64,000 nucleotides of DNA from an uncultured Trichococcus sp. (GTDB taxonomy: Bacteria > Bacillota > Bacilli > Lactobacillales > Aerococcaceae): NCBI RefSeq assembly GCF_963663645.1, contig NZ_OY760499.1:248001-312000 (forward strand), written 5' to 3'. A model generated the notes under the pieces. It was not told the origin of the DNA, did no database searches, and worked only from the letters and a program-made list of their open reading frames with translations. The translations under genes were made by a program, and so were the position numbers. Position 1 is the stretch's first letter; the number at the start of each line of letters is the position of its first letter. Shown here piece by piece: positions 10,083 to 22,353 of this stretch.

Positions 10083-10116
10083 AAAAGCGGGGAGGCAACG
10101 CGCTTCCTCGCTTTTC
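10083..10116 (+). terminator. Hairpin between gapA and pgk (partial terminator)
   Basis: AAAAGCG...GGAGG pairs with CCTCGCTTTT, followed by a short T-rich stretch. It sits between two genes of one operon, so it probably acts as partial terminator or 3' stabiliser giving more gapA than pgk message (inference). Confidence 0.6.
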
Positions 10117-10148
10117 TTATGTAGATACACATATCAGGAGGCGACGTA

Positions 10149-11339
10149 ATGACAAAGAAAGTTGTAACAGATTTGGATGTAGCTGGAAAAAAAGTATTGG
10201 TTCGTGCTGATTTCAATGTTCCTATGAAAGATGGAGCAATCACTAACGACAACCGTATCGTTCAAGCTCTTCCTACAATCAACTACTTGATCGAAAATAA
10301 CGCAAAAGTCATCCTTTTCTCTCACTTAGGAAAAGTAAAAACTGAAGAAGACAAAGCGAAGTTGAGCTTGAAGCCTGTAGCTGACCGTTTGGCTGAATTG
10401 TTGGGCAAAGAAGTCACTTTTGTCCCTGAAACACGCGGCGAAGCTTTGGAAGCTGCAGTTGCAGCTTTGAAAGATGGAGATGTTTTGGTATTCGAAAACA
10501 CTCGTTTCGAAGATGTTGACGGAAAAAAAGAAAGCAAAAACGATCCTGAATTGGGCAAATACTGGGCTAGCCTGGGCGACCTGTTCGTAAACGACGCATT
10601 TGGTACGGCTCACCGTGCGCATGCTTCCAACGTCGGAATCGCTTCTAACCTTGAAAGTGCTGCTGGATTCTTGATGGAGAAAGAAATCAAGTTCATCGGT
10701 GGAGCTGTTGACGAGCCTGTTCGTCCGTTCGTAGCTATCTTAGGCGGAGCGAAAGTAAGCGACAAGATCGGTGTCATCAAACACTTGTTGAACAAAGCCG
10801 ATAAAGTACTTATCGGCGGCGGCATGGCTTACACATTCATGAAAGCACAAGGCCTTGAAATCGGCAAATCCTTACTGGAAGCTGATAAAGTTGAATTGGC
10901 TAAAGAATTGTTGGAGAGCGCTGGCGACAAATTGGTCTTGCCTATCGATGCTAAGATGGCTCACGAATTCGGCAACGATGGAGAAATCACAATCGCGAAG
11001 AACGAAGCATTCCCTGCTGACCAAATGGCATTGGATATCGGACCTGCTTCCGTTGAATTGTTCGCTAAAGAGCTTGAAGGCGCGAAAACTGTCGTATGGA
11101 ACGGACCTATGGGCGTGTTCGAATTATCCAACTTCGCTCAAGGAACGATCGGTGTCTGCGAAGCAATCGCTAAATTAAGCGATGCTGTAACAATCATCGG
11201 CGGCGGAGACTCAGCTGCAGCTGCTATGCAATTAGGCTTTGCTGATGATTTCACGCACATCTCAACAGGTGGCGGAGCATCATTGGAATACCTTGAAGGT
11301 AAAGAATTACCAGGTGTAGCATCAATTTCTGACAAATAA
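10149..11339 (+). CDS. pgk: Phosphoglycerate kinase
   Basis: Transfers the acyl phosphate of 1,3-bisphosphoglycerate to ADP, the first substrate-level ATP step. The 396 residues show [16 protein letters not shown] (substrate basic patch), FSHLGK, the hinge and nucleotide region ([24 protein letters not shown]) and the C-terminal [13 protein letters not shown] loop. ATG follows CAGGAGG. It is third in the cggR operon, with tpiA 26 bases downstream. Confidence 0.98.
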   Translation: MTKKVVTDLDVAGKKVLVRADFNVPMKDGAITNDNRIVQALPTINYLIENNAKVILFSHLGKVKTEEDKAKLSLKPVADRLAELLGKEVTFVPETRGEALEAAVAALKDGDVLVFENTRFEDVDGKKESKNDPELGKYWASLGDLFVNDAFGTAHRAHASNVGIASNLESAAGFLMEKEIKFIGGAVDEPVRPFVAILGGAKVSDKIGVIKHLLNKADKVLIGGGMAYTFMKAQGLEIGKSLLEADKVELAKELLESAGDKLVLPIDAKMAHEFGNDGEITIAKNEAFPADQMALDIGPASVELFAKELEGAKTVVWNGPMGVFELSNFAQGTIGVCEAIAKLSDAVTIIGGGDSAAAAMQLGFADDFTHISTGGGASLEYLEGKELPGVASISDK

Positions 11340-11353
11340 GCAACCTATCTTAA

Positions 11354-12120
<767 letters not shown>

Positions 12121-12121
<1 letters not shown>

Positions 12122-13653
12122 TGAGTAAAAAACCGGTAGCAATAATTATTTTGGACGGTTTCGGCTGGAGAAACGAAATGATGGGCAATGCGGTTAAACT
12201 AGCAAAGAAACCGAACTTTGACCGTTATTGGAACAATTTTCCGCATGCAACGATGCTGGCTTCCGGATTGGCTGTAGGACTTCCTGAAGGCCAAATGGGT
12301 AATTCCGAAGTAGGGCATACAAACATTGGTGCCGGACGAGTTGTCTACCAAAGTTTGACAAGAATCGACAAAGCTATCCAAGATGGCGAATTCTTGACGA
12401 ACGAAGCGCTAGTCGGTGCTTACGATCACACAACTCAGAATGATTCTGCATTGCACCTTTTCGGTCTGCTTTCTGACGGTGGTGTGCACAGTCACATCAA
12501 CCATGTCATCGCCTTGATCAAGAGCGCAAAAGAAAAAGGCGTCAAAAAACTTTATCTGCATGCTTTCCTTGATGGCCGCGACGTGGATCCGCACGCTGCA
12601 CCAGGCTACATCGAAACAGTGGAAAAAGCGATGGAAGAAATCGGACTTGGCGAAATCGCGACTGTTTCTGGTCGTTACTACGCTATGGACCGTGACAACC
12701 GTTGGGAACGTGTGGAATTGGCATACAACGCCATCGCACACGGTGAAGGCGAAAAATTCGAATCTGCACAGGATGTCGTAAAAGCAAGCTACGCAGATGG
12801 CAAAACCGATGAATTCGTCTTGCCGACTGTCATCGTCAAAGGTGGCAAGCCAGTGGGCCCGCTGCAAGACAACGATGCGATCATCTTCTTCAACTTCCGT
12901 CCTGACCGCGCGATTCAATTATCGAATGCGTTCACGAATGAAGAATGGGACAACTTTGATCGCGGAGAACGCGCTAAAAATGTGAAATTTGTGACGATGA
13001 CTTCTTACCAAGATACAGTAATCGCGGATATCGCCTTCAAGCCGATCCCGATGACAAATGTTCTGGGTGAAGTACTGGCGCAACACAAGCTTTCACAACT
13101 GCGTATCGCGGAAACTGAAAAATATCCGCACGTAACTTTCTTCATGAACGGCGGACGTCACGAGTCTTTCGAAGGCGAAGGACGCATCCTGATCCCTTCA
13201 CCGAAAGTTGCAACTTATGATCTGAAACCTGAAATGAGCGCTTATGAAGTGGGCGAAGCATTAGTGAAAGAGATCAATGACGACAAATACGACGCCATCA
13301 TCCTTAACTTTGCGAACCCTGACATGGTAGGCCATTCAGGTATGTTGGAACCTACAATTAAAGCGATCGAAGCAGTAGATGAGAACCTGGGTGCAGTCGT
13401 TGACGCTATCCATGCAAAAGGTGGCTATGCCATCATCTTCGCTGACCACGGCAACGCGGACACTATGTCCACTGAAGACGGACAACCGCATACCGCGCAC
13501 ACAACCGTACCGGTTCCTGTGATCGTGACCAAAGAAGGCGTGACGTTGCGCACAGACGGCAAATTGGCCGATGTTGCTCCAACTATGCTAGATTTATTGA
13601 ACGTAGAAAAACCAGCAGAAATGACAGGCGAATCGCTGATCGTTAAAGCATAA
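12121..13653 (+). CDS. gpmI: 2,3-bisphosphoglycerate-independent phosphoglycerate mutase
   Basis: Cofactor-independent, Mn-dependent mutase converting 3- to 2-phosphoglycerate. It belongs to the alkaline phosphatase superfamily and is 510 residues long. Metal/catalytic residues include Asp12 (ILDGFGWR), the phosphorylated Ser62 ([16 protein letters not shown]), the NPDMVGHSG motif and [10 protein letters not shown]. The ATG overlaps the tpiA stop by one base. eno follows after a fresh promoter. Confidence 0.97.
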
Positions 13654-13670
13654 GCAAAACGGTTCAGCTA

Positions 13671-13699
13671 TTGCATAAAGTAAGAAAATTGTCTAAAAT
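13671..13699 (+). promoter_or_regulatory. eno promoter
   Basis: TTGCAT (13671-13676), a 17-base spacer and TAAAAT (13694-13699) lie between gpmI and eno. eno can thus be expressed independently of CggR as well as by readthrough. Confidence 0.78.
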
Positions 13700-13720
13700 G
13701 ATACTTGGTAACACAAGTAA

Positions 13721-15046
<1,326 letters not shown>

Positions 15047-15126
15047 TTTTAATTGATTAACAGGAAGGCAGCTGCTTGGAACACTGTCTTCACATAAAGA
15101 CCGTCTGGCACAACCAGACGCGAGAG

Positions 15127-15159
15127 AAAGTCCGGTGCTTGGAACGCCGGACTTTTTTT
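15127..15159 (+). terminator. eno terminator
   Basis: AAAGTCCGG pairs with CCGGACTTT, followed by a T run. A second imperfect stem (GTCTGG...CCAGAC) lies just upstream. The 15047-15370 gap holds this terminator and the serC promoters only. Confidence 0.9.
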
Positions 15160-15199
15160 GTTGCGTAAAGCCGAATCGTTCGGTTTTAAGGTAATAAAT

Positions 15200-15313
15200 T
15201 TGACTGAGACTCCAATTTAATCATAATATTTAGGTTTGTTCCTAACATCCGCATGGAATTATTTTTGGAAAATAGGCATTTTCGCTTTCATTCGTCGCGT
15301 AATCTGCTATAAT
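15200..15313 (+). promoter_or_regulatory. Candidate serC promoters
   Basis: Two candidates: TTGACT (15200-15205) with TAATAT (15224-15229) at 18 bases, and a TATAAT -10 at 15308-15313 with only a weak -35 (TTTCAT). No T-box or serine-sensing element is visible. Confidence 0.55.
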
Positions 15314-15370
15314 AAGATTAAATTATAATTAATAAACAATGAGGACAATTGATAAGGGGGAGACAAAAGG

Positions 15371-16456
15371 ATGAAAAGAGCAAGAAATTTTTCCGCTGGT
15401 CCAGCAATACTACCAGAATCAGTCTTAGAGAAAGTACAGAGTGAAATGCTATCCTACAGAGGTAGTGGCATGTCAGTTATGGAGATGAGTCACCGCTCCT
15501 CCTTGTTCGAAGAGATCATTACAGAAGCAGAGCAATTATTACGGGAATTGATGAATATCCCGGAAGGTTATAAAGTCTTGTTCTTACAAGGTGGCGCAAG
15601 CCTGCAGTTCTCCATGATTCCGATGAATCTTGGAAAAGGCGGCAAAGTCGGTTACGTCAACTCCGGATCATGGGCTAAGAAAGCCATCTCTGAAGCTAAG
15701 ATCTTAAAAGTTCCGAATATCGAAGTATTGGCCAGTTCCGAAGCGGATAATTTCACTTACATTCCTGAAATTCCGGAAACGGATGAAGCCTACGATTACA
15801 TCCATATCACAACGAACAACACAATCGAAGGAACAGCTTTCCAAACAATCCCTCGTTTCGTGAATGCACCGATCGTTGCCGATATGTCTTCCAATATTTT
15901 GTCCAACCGCTACGATGTCAACGACTTCGGTCTGATCTACGCAGGCGCACAAAAAAATATCGGACCTGCAGGGTTGACGATTGTGATCGTGAAAGAAGAT
16001 CTGATCCAGACCGAGAATACATTACCAAGCATGCTTGACTACCGTACACACATCAAAAATGATTCGTTATACAATACACCACCAAGCTTCTCCATCTACG
16101 TAGCCAAATTAGTCTTCGAATGGTTGAAGGATCTGGGCGGCGTTGAAGCTATGGTGAAACAGAACGAAGAAAAAGCAGGCTTATTGTACCGCACAATCGA
16201 AGAGTCAGACTTGTTCTCTTCTCCTGTTGCAGTCAATTCCCGTTCATTGACGAATATCCCATTCGTTACCGGAGACAAAGACTTGGATGCGAAGTTCGTC
16301 AAAGAAGCTACAGCTTTAGGCTTCCTGAACTTGAAAGGCCACCGTTCCGTAGGCGGCATGCGCGCAAGCATCTACAACGCATTCCCGTATGAAGGCGTTA
16401 AAGAATTGACAGAATTTATGAAAGCTTTTGAAGCTAAGGAAGGGAAATTCAAATAA
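15371..16456 (+). CDS. serC: Phosphoserine aminotransferase
   Basis: PLP enzyme making O-phosphoserine from 3-phosphohydroxypyruvate and glutamate. It has 361 residues, starts with [17 protein letters not shown], and carries the phosphate loop [14 protein letters not shown] (74-87) and PLP Lys195 in [12 protein letters not shown]. Strong GGGGGAGA lies before ATG. Its stop overlaps the serA ATG (TAATG). No serB is nearby, so the final phosphatase step is encoded elsewhere or by a broad phosphatase. Confidence 0.96.
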   Translation: MKRARNFSAGPAILPESVLEKVQSEMLSYRGSGMSVMEMSHRSSLFEEIITEAEQLLRELMNIPEGYKVLFLQGGASLQFSMIPMNLGKGGKVGYVNSGSWAKKAISEAKILKVPNIEVLASSEADNFTYIPEIPETDEAYDYIHITTNNTIEGTAFQTIPRFVNAPIVADMSSNILSNRYDVNDFGLIYAGAQKNIGPAGLTIVIVKEDLIQTENTLPSMLDYRTHIKNDSLYNTPPSFSIYVAKLVFEWLKDLGGVEAMVKQNEEKAGLLYRTIEESDLFSSPVAVNSRSLTNIPFVTGDKDLDAKFVKEATALGFLNLKGHRSVGGMRASIYNAFPYEGVKELTEFMKAFEAKEGKFK

Positions 16457-17625
16457 TGTTCGAGATTAAAACTTACAATGCGATTGCCCCAGAAGGCTTA
16501 AATTTACTGAATGCAGATCAATTCGCCCTTAACTCAGGCGCAAATCCTGACGGCATCATCCTGCGCAGCGAAAAACTGCATGGCATGGAATTCCCTGAAA
16601 GCCTGAAAGCCATCGCCCGTGCCGGCGCCGGCGTCAACAACGTACCCGTTGAAGAATGCTCCGAAGCAGGTGTCGTTGTCTTCAATACGCCTGGTGCGAA
16701 TGCCAATGCGGTTAAAGAACTTGTTTTGGCAGCTTTGATCATGTCTGCCCGTCCGATCAAAGAAGGTATGGAATGGGTCCAAACATTAAGCGGGGACGAT
16801 GTCGAGAAGCAAGTCGAAAAAGGCAAGAGCCAATTCGCGGGAACAGAAATCTCCGGGAAAACATTGGGTGTCATCGGCCTGGGTGCTATCGGCGCGATGT
16901 TGGCCAATGATGCATTCCGTTTAGGCATGGAAGTCATCGGTTATGACCCATATGTTTCTGTAGAAACTGCATGGAACATTAACCGCCGTGTCCAAAAAGC
17001 TGCTTCAATCGCTGAAATATTGGAAAAAGCGGATTATATTTCCATTCACGTGCCTGTCAATGGCGATACAAAAGGCATGGTTGATGCAGCCTTCCTGGCT
17101 CAAATGAAAGATACTGCTGTTCTTTTGAACTTTGCCCGCGGCGAATTGGTCAATACGGCTGATATGTTGGCAGCGTTGAAAGAAAAGAGCATCCGCAAAT
17201 ACGTAACGGATTTCGCTGACGAAGCCTTGCTTCACAACGATGACATCATTGTAATGCCTCACTTGGGAGCTTCTACTGAAGAAGCTGAAGTGAACTGCGC
17301 AATCATGGCAGCCCAAACATTGAAATACTTCCTTGAAACAGGGAATATCGTAAATTCCGTGAACTTCCCGGGAGTCGATATCGCGATGCATTCTCCAATC
17401 CGTATAACTGTCATCAACAAGAACATCCCGAACATGGTCGGCCAGATTTCTTCCGGCTTGGCTAAATACTTCATCAACATCGAAGATATCCTGAACCGCA
17501 GCCGCGGCAACTACGCCTACACTGTCATCGATATCGCCGAAACAGACCAAGCAGTACTGGATGAAGTTATTGAAAAAATCAAAAAAATCGATGGCGTCGT
17601 GAACGTCCGCGTCATCAGAAGATAA
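16456..17625 (+). CDS. serA: D-3-phosphoglycerate dehydrogenase
   Basis: Oxidises 3-phosphoglycerate to 3-phosphohydroxypyruvate, the entry of serine synthesis. It has 389 residues: the catalytic domain, the Rossmann loop GVIGLGAIG (138-146), catalytic Arg228 (NFARGEL) and His269 (MPHLGAS), then a C-terminal ACT domain (about 315-389) that usually gives serine feedback. It lacks the extra allosteric domain of long SerA forms. It is translationally coupled to serC. Confidence 0.95.
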   Translation: MFEIKTYNAIAPEGLNLLNADQFALNSGANPDGIILRSEKLHGMEFPESLKAIARAGAGVNNVPVEECSEAGVVVFNTPGANANAVKELVLAALIMSARPIKEGMEWVQTLSGDDVEKQVEKGKSQFAGTEISGKTLGVIGLGAIGAMLANDAFRLGMEVIGYDPYVSVETAWNINRRVQKAASIAEILEKADYISIHVPVNGDTKGMVDAAFLAQMKDTAVLLNFARGELVNTADMLAALKEKSIRKYVTDFADEALLHNDDIIVMPHLGASTEEAEVNCAIMAAQTLKYFLETGNIVNSVNFPGVDIAMHSPIRITVINKNIPNMVGQISSGLAKYFINIEDILNRSRGNYAYTVIDIAETDQAVLDEVIEKIKKIDGVVNVRVIRR

Positions 17626-17690
17626 GAGTGAGATGAATCCCGTCCAGAACACGTTTAAAGAGTGCGACAATTCACCAAATAAAGCACGCC

Positions 17691-17748
17691 GAAAGCGTCC
17701 GGACAGTTCCCTCCAATGGAGGTGAGCGGGTCCGGACGCTTTCTTTTC
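17691..17748 (+). terminator. serCA terminator
   Basis: GAAAGCGTCCGGAC pairs with GTCCGGACGCTTTC across a structured loop (CCTCC/GGAGG), then TTTTC. Confidence 0.88.
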
Positions 17749-17821
17749 TGAAATTGCTAGCAAAACCCTGTAATTTATGCTAAAGTTAGTAGTAGAAAAT
17801 TATTATAGGGAGGTCCATCCT

Positions 17822-18061
17822 TTGTCATTATACGATGTACTATTAACGGCCCTGTTGGTTGTTTCTGTGCTGTTGATCATTGTTGTGCTGATGCAGCCAT
17901 CAAAAACAAATGCAGCCAGTACACTTACAGGTGGAGCGGAGCAATTATTCGGAAAACAAAAGGCAAGAGGCTTTGAAGCGGTATTGCGTCAGATCACGGT
18001 CGTTCTCGGAGCGCTGTTCATCTTGATCGCCCTGGCTTTGACCTATCTATCCTCAAATTAA
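17822..18061 (+). CDS. secG: Preprotein translocase subunit SecG
   Basis: Small subunit of the SecYEG channel. The TTG at 17822 is chosen because AGGGAGG (17807-17813) lies 8 bases upstream, giving 79 residues. Two membrane helices (LLTALLVVSVLLIIVVLMQ and QITVVLGALFILIALALTYL) flank the conserved loop GGAEQLFGKQKARGFEAVL. It heads the common secG-est-rnr-smpB order but has its own terminator. Confidence 0.93.
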   Translation: MSLYDVLLTALLVVSVLLIIVVLMQPSKTNAASTLTGGAEQLFGKQKARGFEAVLRQITVVLGALFILIALALTYLSSN

Positions 18062-18070
18062 CTATTGCAG

Positions 18071-18103
18071 GCAGAAACCAACTATCCGGTTTCTGCTTTT
18101 TTT
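18071..18103 (+). terminator. secG terminator
   Basis: GCAGAAACC pairs with GGTTTCTGC around an 8-base loop, followed by T7. Confidence 0.92.
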
Positions 18104-18127
18104 AATTAAGGAATGCGAACAGACCAA

Positions 18128-18159
18128 AATTCCCGGCGAGGGGCGGTTCACCGGGAATT
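18128..18159 (+). repeat. Single variant unit of the 50-bp hairpin repeat family
   Basis: AATTCCCGGCGA and TTCACCGGGAATT flank a short G-rich loop. It aligns with the array unit (CTCCGGCGA...TCACCGGAG) but with paired changes at both ends of the stem. It lies 25 bases after the secG terminator. Confidence 0.6.
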
Positions 18160-18288
18160 TCCGGAGCGGGAACGACCTTGGGTAAAATGGTTTTCCGATG
18201 GTCAAAATTATTTATAGTCAGATTGGATATATTAGGAAAAAAGCCGTAAATACAGTAAAATGAAGATGAATGAGTTGGGAGGAATATT

Positions 18289-19047
18289 ATGAAAGCAATC
18301 AATTTACCAGAACCTTTTTTCTTCGAAGCTGGTCCGCGCGCCGTTCTTTTGCTGCATGCATACACCGGCAGCGCAAATGATGTGCGTTTGTTGGGACGCT
18401 TTTTGGAACGGAACGGGTATACTGTATATGCACCGAATTTTACCGGGCATGCGACCGGCCGTTTTGAGGATATCCTCGATTTGGGCGGCCCGGATGTCTG
18501 GTTCGCTGACGCCATGCGCGCAAAAGCAGAACTGATGGAAAAGTGCTACGATCAGCTTGCCGTTTTCGGGTTGTCAATGGGCGGCATCATGGCGACGAGG
18601 GCCATCGAAACGGGCGGATTCATCGGAGGGGGCTCCTTCAATTCACCGATCATCAGTTTTGAGGAATCGCGGGTGCCGATCAGTTTTATGCATTTCGCCA
18701 AGCTGTCGAAGAAGAAACTGGGCATGGCAAATCTGGAAATCGAGCACGAACTGGCGTTGATGAAGCCAAAATTGAATGCCCAGCTTGCCCAAATTGATGC
18801 GTTTACGGAACTGATCAAGGAGAATCTTACCGATATCACCGTTCCTTATTACATCGCGCAATCCGGTAAGGATGAAATGATCAGCGCCGACTGCGGGAAA
18901 TTGTTGGCGGACCGCATCCAGGAGGCTGAAGTGGATTATCATTTCTTCCCGGAAGCAACGCATGTCATCACCGTTGGGAAAGACAGAAACGTATTTGAAG
19001 AAACAGTTTTGGCATTTTTGGACCGACTAAATTGGAATGAGGGATAA
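18289..19047 (+). CDS. est: Carboxylesterase, Est30 family
   Basis: Alpha/beta-hydrolase of 252 residues. The triad is Ser96 (FGLSMGG), Asp195 (QSGKDEMI) and His225 (EATHVI), matching Geobacillus Est30 (94/193/223). The oxyanion region LLLHAYTGS is near 21-29. The physiological substrate is not known; short acyl esters are hydrolysed in vitro by relatives. It sits between secG and rnr with three bases to rnr, a very widespread arrangement in Firmicutes. Confidence 0.92.
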   Translation: MKAINLPEPFFFEAGPRAVLLLHAYTGSANDVRLLGRFLERNGYTVYAPNFTGHATGRFEDILDLGGPDVWFADAMRAKAELMEKCYDQLAVFGLSMGGIMATRAIETGGFIGGGSFNSPIISFEESRVPISFMHFAKLSKKKLGMANLEIEHELALMKPKLNAQLAQIDAFTELIKENLTDITVPYYIAQSGKDEMISADCGKLLADRIQEAEVDYHFFPEATHVITVGKDRNVFEETVLAFLDRLNWNEG

Positions 19048-19049
19048 GT

Positions 19050-21416
19050 ATGAGAAAGATAGATCAGATCCAAATTGACGTTCTAGCCTATTTTCAAGAG
19101 CATGCCGCAAAGAGCATGACCTTGAAGGAAGTAAGTGAAGCGTTGGGATACACGGATTCCGACGAATTCAAAGCATTGGTAAAAGTATTTGCACAGTTGG
19201 AGGAAAGAGGCATACTGTTGCTGAACAAGGCCGGACAGTTCCGTCTTAAAGCGCAAAGTGCCACTATGACGGGGACTTTCCGCAGCAATGACCGCGGATT
19301 CGGCTTTGTGACGGTCGATCCGAACGAGAGTGACCTCTTCATCCCGCGCGGCAGAACCGGCAGCGCGATGGAAGGCGATACGGTCGAGGTGAAGATCACC
19401 CGTGAGGCGGAGCCTTGGAATGACAGGGGCGTCGAAGCCGAGGTGACCGCTGTTTTGACGCGTAAATCGAATCAGGTCGTCGGCGAGTTTGTTCCTTACG
19501 ATTCCGATCGCCGTGAAGAGACCGGCTTTTTGGGCTTTGTTATCCCGCAAGATACGAAAATCAACAGCATCGTCGTTTACATCAAACCGGAAGGTATCCA
19601 TCCTGTGGAAGGCAGCGTCTGCCTGGTTGAAATCACCAGCTATCCGACGCCGCAAAATCCGATCAAAATGGAAGGGATGGTCACGAAGGAAATCGGCCAT
19701 AAGGATGCACCAGGCGTTGACATCCTGGCAATCCTGTATAAGTTCGGAATCCCTTCCGAATTCCCGGAAGATGTCTTGGCCCAAGCGGAAAACATTCCTT
19801 TGGAGATTCCCGCCGAGGCGTTGGAAGGCAGACGGGATCTGCGTTCGGAACAGATCGTCACGATCGATGGCGCCGACGCCAAAGACTTGGATGATGCGAT
19901 TTCCCTGAAGCGACTCGAAAATGGCCATTATTTTTTGGGCGTGCATATCGCGGACGTTTCCTATTACGTGACGGAGAATTCGCCGATCGATCGCGAAGCC
20001 TATGAGCGCGGCACCAGCGTCTATTTGACGGACCGCGTCGTGCCGATGCTGCCCCAAAAATTGTCGAACGGCATCTGTTCCCTGCTGCCGCATGAAGACC
20101 GTTTGACGATGTCCTGTGAGATGGAACTGGATGCGGATGGGGAAGTGGTCGCCTATGATATTTTCCCGAGCGTCATCGAGTCCAAACAACGGATGACGTA
20201 TTCCGACGTCAATGCGATCTTGACGGATCACAACAAGAAGTTGCGCGAAAAATACAGCGATTTTGTGCCGATGTTCGAAGAAATGGCCATCCTGCATGAA
20301 ATCCTCTTGAAGAAACGCCAAAAACGCGGAGCCATCGATTTCGAATCCGATGAAGCGAAAATCATCGTGGACGAAAATGGCCACCCGTTGGACATCTATG
20401 TGCAGGATCGCGGTGTCGGCGAGCGCCTCATCGAATCCTTCATGTTGAGCGCGAATGAAACGATCGCCCATCATTTCACGAAGGCAAATCTGCCTTTCAT
20501 CTACCGGATCCATGAGCAACCGGACCCTGCCAAAATGATGCGCTTCCTGGAATTCGTGACGACATTCGGCATTCTGGTGAGCGGTACGCATGAAAACGTA
20601 AAACCGAAGCAACTGCAGGCCGTTTTGGAGAAAGTCAAGGACGAACCATACGAAGCCGTTGTTTCGACCACGCTGTTGCGCAGCATGCAGCAAGCGAAAT
20701 ATGACGCTGTGCCGGTCGGCCACTATGGCTTGGCTGCGAAAGATTACACCCATTTCACATCACCGATCAGAAGGTACCCCGACCTGATCGTCCACCGCCT
20801 GATCCGCGCGTATGGAAAAGGCGTCGTCGATCCGAAGCTGGTCGAGAAGTGGGAAGGGCAATTGCCTGATATCGCCGTTCAGAGTTCGCAGATGGAACGC
20901 CGCTCGGTTGACGCGGAACGCGAAACCGAATCGCTCAAGAAGGCAGAGTTCATGATGGACAAAATCGGCCAAGAGTTCGAGGGCGTCATCAGCTCCGTCA
21001 CGAAATTCGGCATCTTTGTACAGTTGCCCAACACCGTGGAAGGCCTCGTGCATATTTCGAAAATGACAGAAGATTATTTCAACTACATCGAAAGCCATAT
21101 GCTTTTGATGGGCGAACGCACCGGCGTCATTTACCGCATCGGCCAAAAGGTCAAAATCAAAGTAGAGAATTCGGATCCGATCACGCGCGCAATCGATTTC
21201 TCCTTGGTCATCGACAAGGAAAAGACCCAGAGCCAGAGCGACCAGGATCTGGTCAAACAAATCCGCGCGAAGCTTCCGAAAGGCAAAAAACGGAAACCGG
21301 GCCAATCCGATCGCGATAGCGGACCGCGCAAAAAGACCGCAAAAGGAAAAGAGCCGTTCTATTCCCGTCCAGGCAAGAAAGCCAAAGGGAAAAAGGAAAA
21401 AGGCAAAAAGAAGTAA
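19050..21416 (+). CDS. rnr: Ribonuclease R
   Basis: Processive 3'-5' exoribonuclease able to digest structured RNA; with SmpB and tmRNA it removes nonstop messages. It has 788 residues: an N-terminal winged helix (1-65), two cold-shock domains (about 70-230), the RNB catalytic domain with TIDGADAKDLDDAIS (271-285) and the conserved RYPDL segment, an S1 domain (about 645-725, EFEGVISSVTKFGIFVQL), and a long Lys-rich tail rich in KGKK. It is three bases after est and precedes smpB. Confidence 0.96.
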   Translation: MRKIDQIQIDVLAYFQEHAAKSMTLKEVSEALGYTDSDEFKALVKVFAQLEERGILLLNKAGQFRLKAQSATMTGTFRSNDRGFGFVTVDPNESDLFIPRGRTGSAMEGDTVEVKITREAEPWNDRGVEAEVTAVLTRKSNQVVGEFVPYDSDRREETGFLGFVIPQDTKINSIVVYIKPEGIHPVEGSVCLVEITSYPTPQNPIKMEGMVTKEIGHKDAPGVDILAILYKFGIPSEFPEDVLAQAENIPLEIPAEALEGRRDLRSEQIVTIDGADAKDLDDAISLKRLENGHYFLGVHIADVSYYVTENSPIDREAYERGTSVYLTDRVVPMLPQKLSNGICSLLPHEDRLTMSCEMELDADGEVVAYDIFPSVIESKQRMTYSDVNAILTDHNKKLREKYSDFVPMFEEMAILHEILLKKRQKRGAIDFESDEAKIIVDENGHPLDIYVQDRGVGERLIESFMLSANETIAHHFTKANLPFIYRIHEQPDPAKMMRFLEFVTTFGILVSGTHENVKPKQLQAVLEKVKDEPYEAVVSTTLLRSMQQAKYDAVPVGHYGLAAKDYTHFTSPIRRYPDLIVHRLIRAYGKGVVDPKLVEKWEGQLPDIAVQSSQMERRSVDAERETESLKKAEFMMDKIGQEFEGVISSVTKFGIFVQLPNTVEGLVHISKMTEDYFNYIESHMLLMGERTGVIYRIGQKVKIKVENSDPITRAIDFSLVIDKEKTQSQSDQDLVKQIRAKLPKGKKRKPGQSDRDSGPRKKTAKGKEPFYSRPGKKAKGKKEKGKKK

Positions 21417-21441
21417 GCATATGAAATGAAGGTGTCCGATT

Positions 21442-21900
21442 ATGCCAAAAGGCGAAGGAAAAGTTTTAGCGCAGAACAGAAAAGCTAGCCATGATTACAT
21501 CATCCTTGACACGATAGAAGCCGGGATGGTGCTGACGGGAACGGAAATCAAATCCGTCCGCCAAGCGAAAATCAACCTGAAGGACGGATACGCAAGCATC
21601 CGGAACGGGGAAGTGTTCCTGCAGAATGTGCATATCAGCCCATTCGAACAGGGCAATATCTTCAACCACGATCCGCTGCGCACAAGGAAATTGTTGCTGC
21701 ACAAAAAGCAGATCAAGTACCTGATCGAGGAGACGAAGACGACAGGCGTTACGCTGGTGCCGTTGAAGGTCTATCTCAAGAATGGCGTCGCGAAAGTGCT
21801 CATCGGACTCGCAAAAGGGAAGAAGAGCTACGACAAGCGTGACGCATTGAAACAAAAAGACATGAAGCGCGAAATCGACAGAGCGATGAAAGAAAGATAA
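21442..21900 (+). CDS. smpB: SsrA-binding protein SmpB
   Basis: Binds tmRNA and brings it to stalled ribosomes for trans-translation. It has 152 residues, with the OB-fold core ([35 protein letters not shown]) and a basic C-terminal tail ([26 protein letters not shown]) that enters the mRNA path. It is last in the operon with rnr; its partner ssrA is at 30.1-30.5 kb and clpP at 5.3 kb. Confidence 0.97.
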   Translation: MPKGEGKVLAQNRKASHDYIILDTIEAGMVLTGTEIKSVRQAKINLKDGYASIRNGEVFLQNVHISPFEQGNIFNHDPLRTRKLLLHKKQIKYLIEETKTTGVTLVPLKVYLKNGVAKVLIGLAKGKKSYDKRDALKQKDMKREIDRAMKER

Positions 21901-21920
21901 GCATAAATGTGAATAACGAA

Positions 21921-21957
21921 CGCGCCTGTATTCCTGATGGAGTGCAGGCGCGTTTTT
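21921..21957 (+). terminator. smpB terminator
   Basis: CGCGCCTG pairs with CAGGCGCG around a 16-base loop, then T5. Confidence 0.88.
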
Positions 21958-22002
21958 GCTGTTTTCGCGGTAGGGTCGGTAGGGTCGGTCGGTCAACGCC
22001 AG

Positions 22003-22170
22003 CTCCGGCGAAGCCGCCTTTCGCCGGAGGAGACCGGCGAAATCCGCACGCAACTGCGACGAGGCAGGCTTCGCCGGAGGAGAGCGGTGGCATCCGCGTC
22101 CAACTCCGATATGGCAGGCCTCACCGGAGTTGGTACACAATCTGGCTTGCCCAAGCAAGCCTCACCGGAC
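22003..22170 (+). repeat. 50-bp hairpin repeat array B (3 units plus a fragment)
   Basis: Units at 22003-22029, 22054-22079 and 22104-22129; right ends are exactly 50 apart and both linkers are 24 nt. A degenerate fourth unit is at 22146-22170. Linkers contain GGCGAAATCCG and GGTGGCATCCG, a shared motif. The array fills most of the 453-base smpB-fbp gap; the remaining AT-rich 22171-22353 holds the fbp leader. Confidence 0.85.
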
Positions 22171-22353
22171 AGGTACACTGTCGAAATTGTGACCAATTGT
22201 GTAATTTTTGTATCTTGTCTATCATTTTTTTTTAATTCAAGCTATGATAGAAGTAATCATCTTGTCACGAAAAATAAAGATAATCCTGTGAGCAACGTTT
22301 GCCTTGCGGGGTTCCGTTCTGAGTGAAATGAAAAAAGTAGGGGTGTAATTGTA

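Noticed and set aside
19083-20753. 556-codon minus-strand open frame
   Set aside because: Shadow of rnr; no ribosome site, and the protein is a His/Asp/Arg/Phe-rich mirror of the RNase R coding frame.
21909-22326. Open frames of 108 and 129 codons in the smpB-fbp gap
   Set aside because: They run through a terminator hairpin and array B; Arg/Gly-rich repeat translation only.
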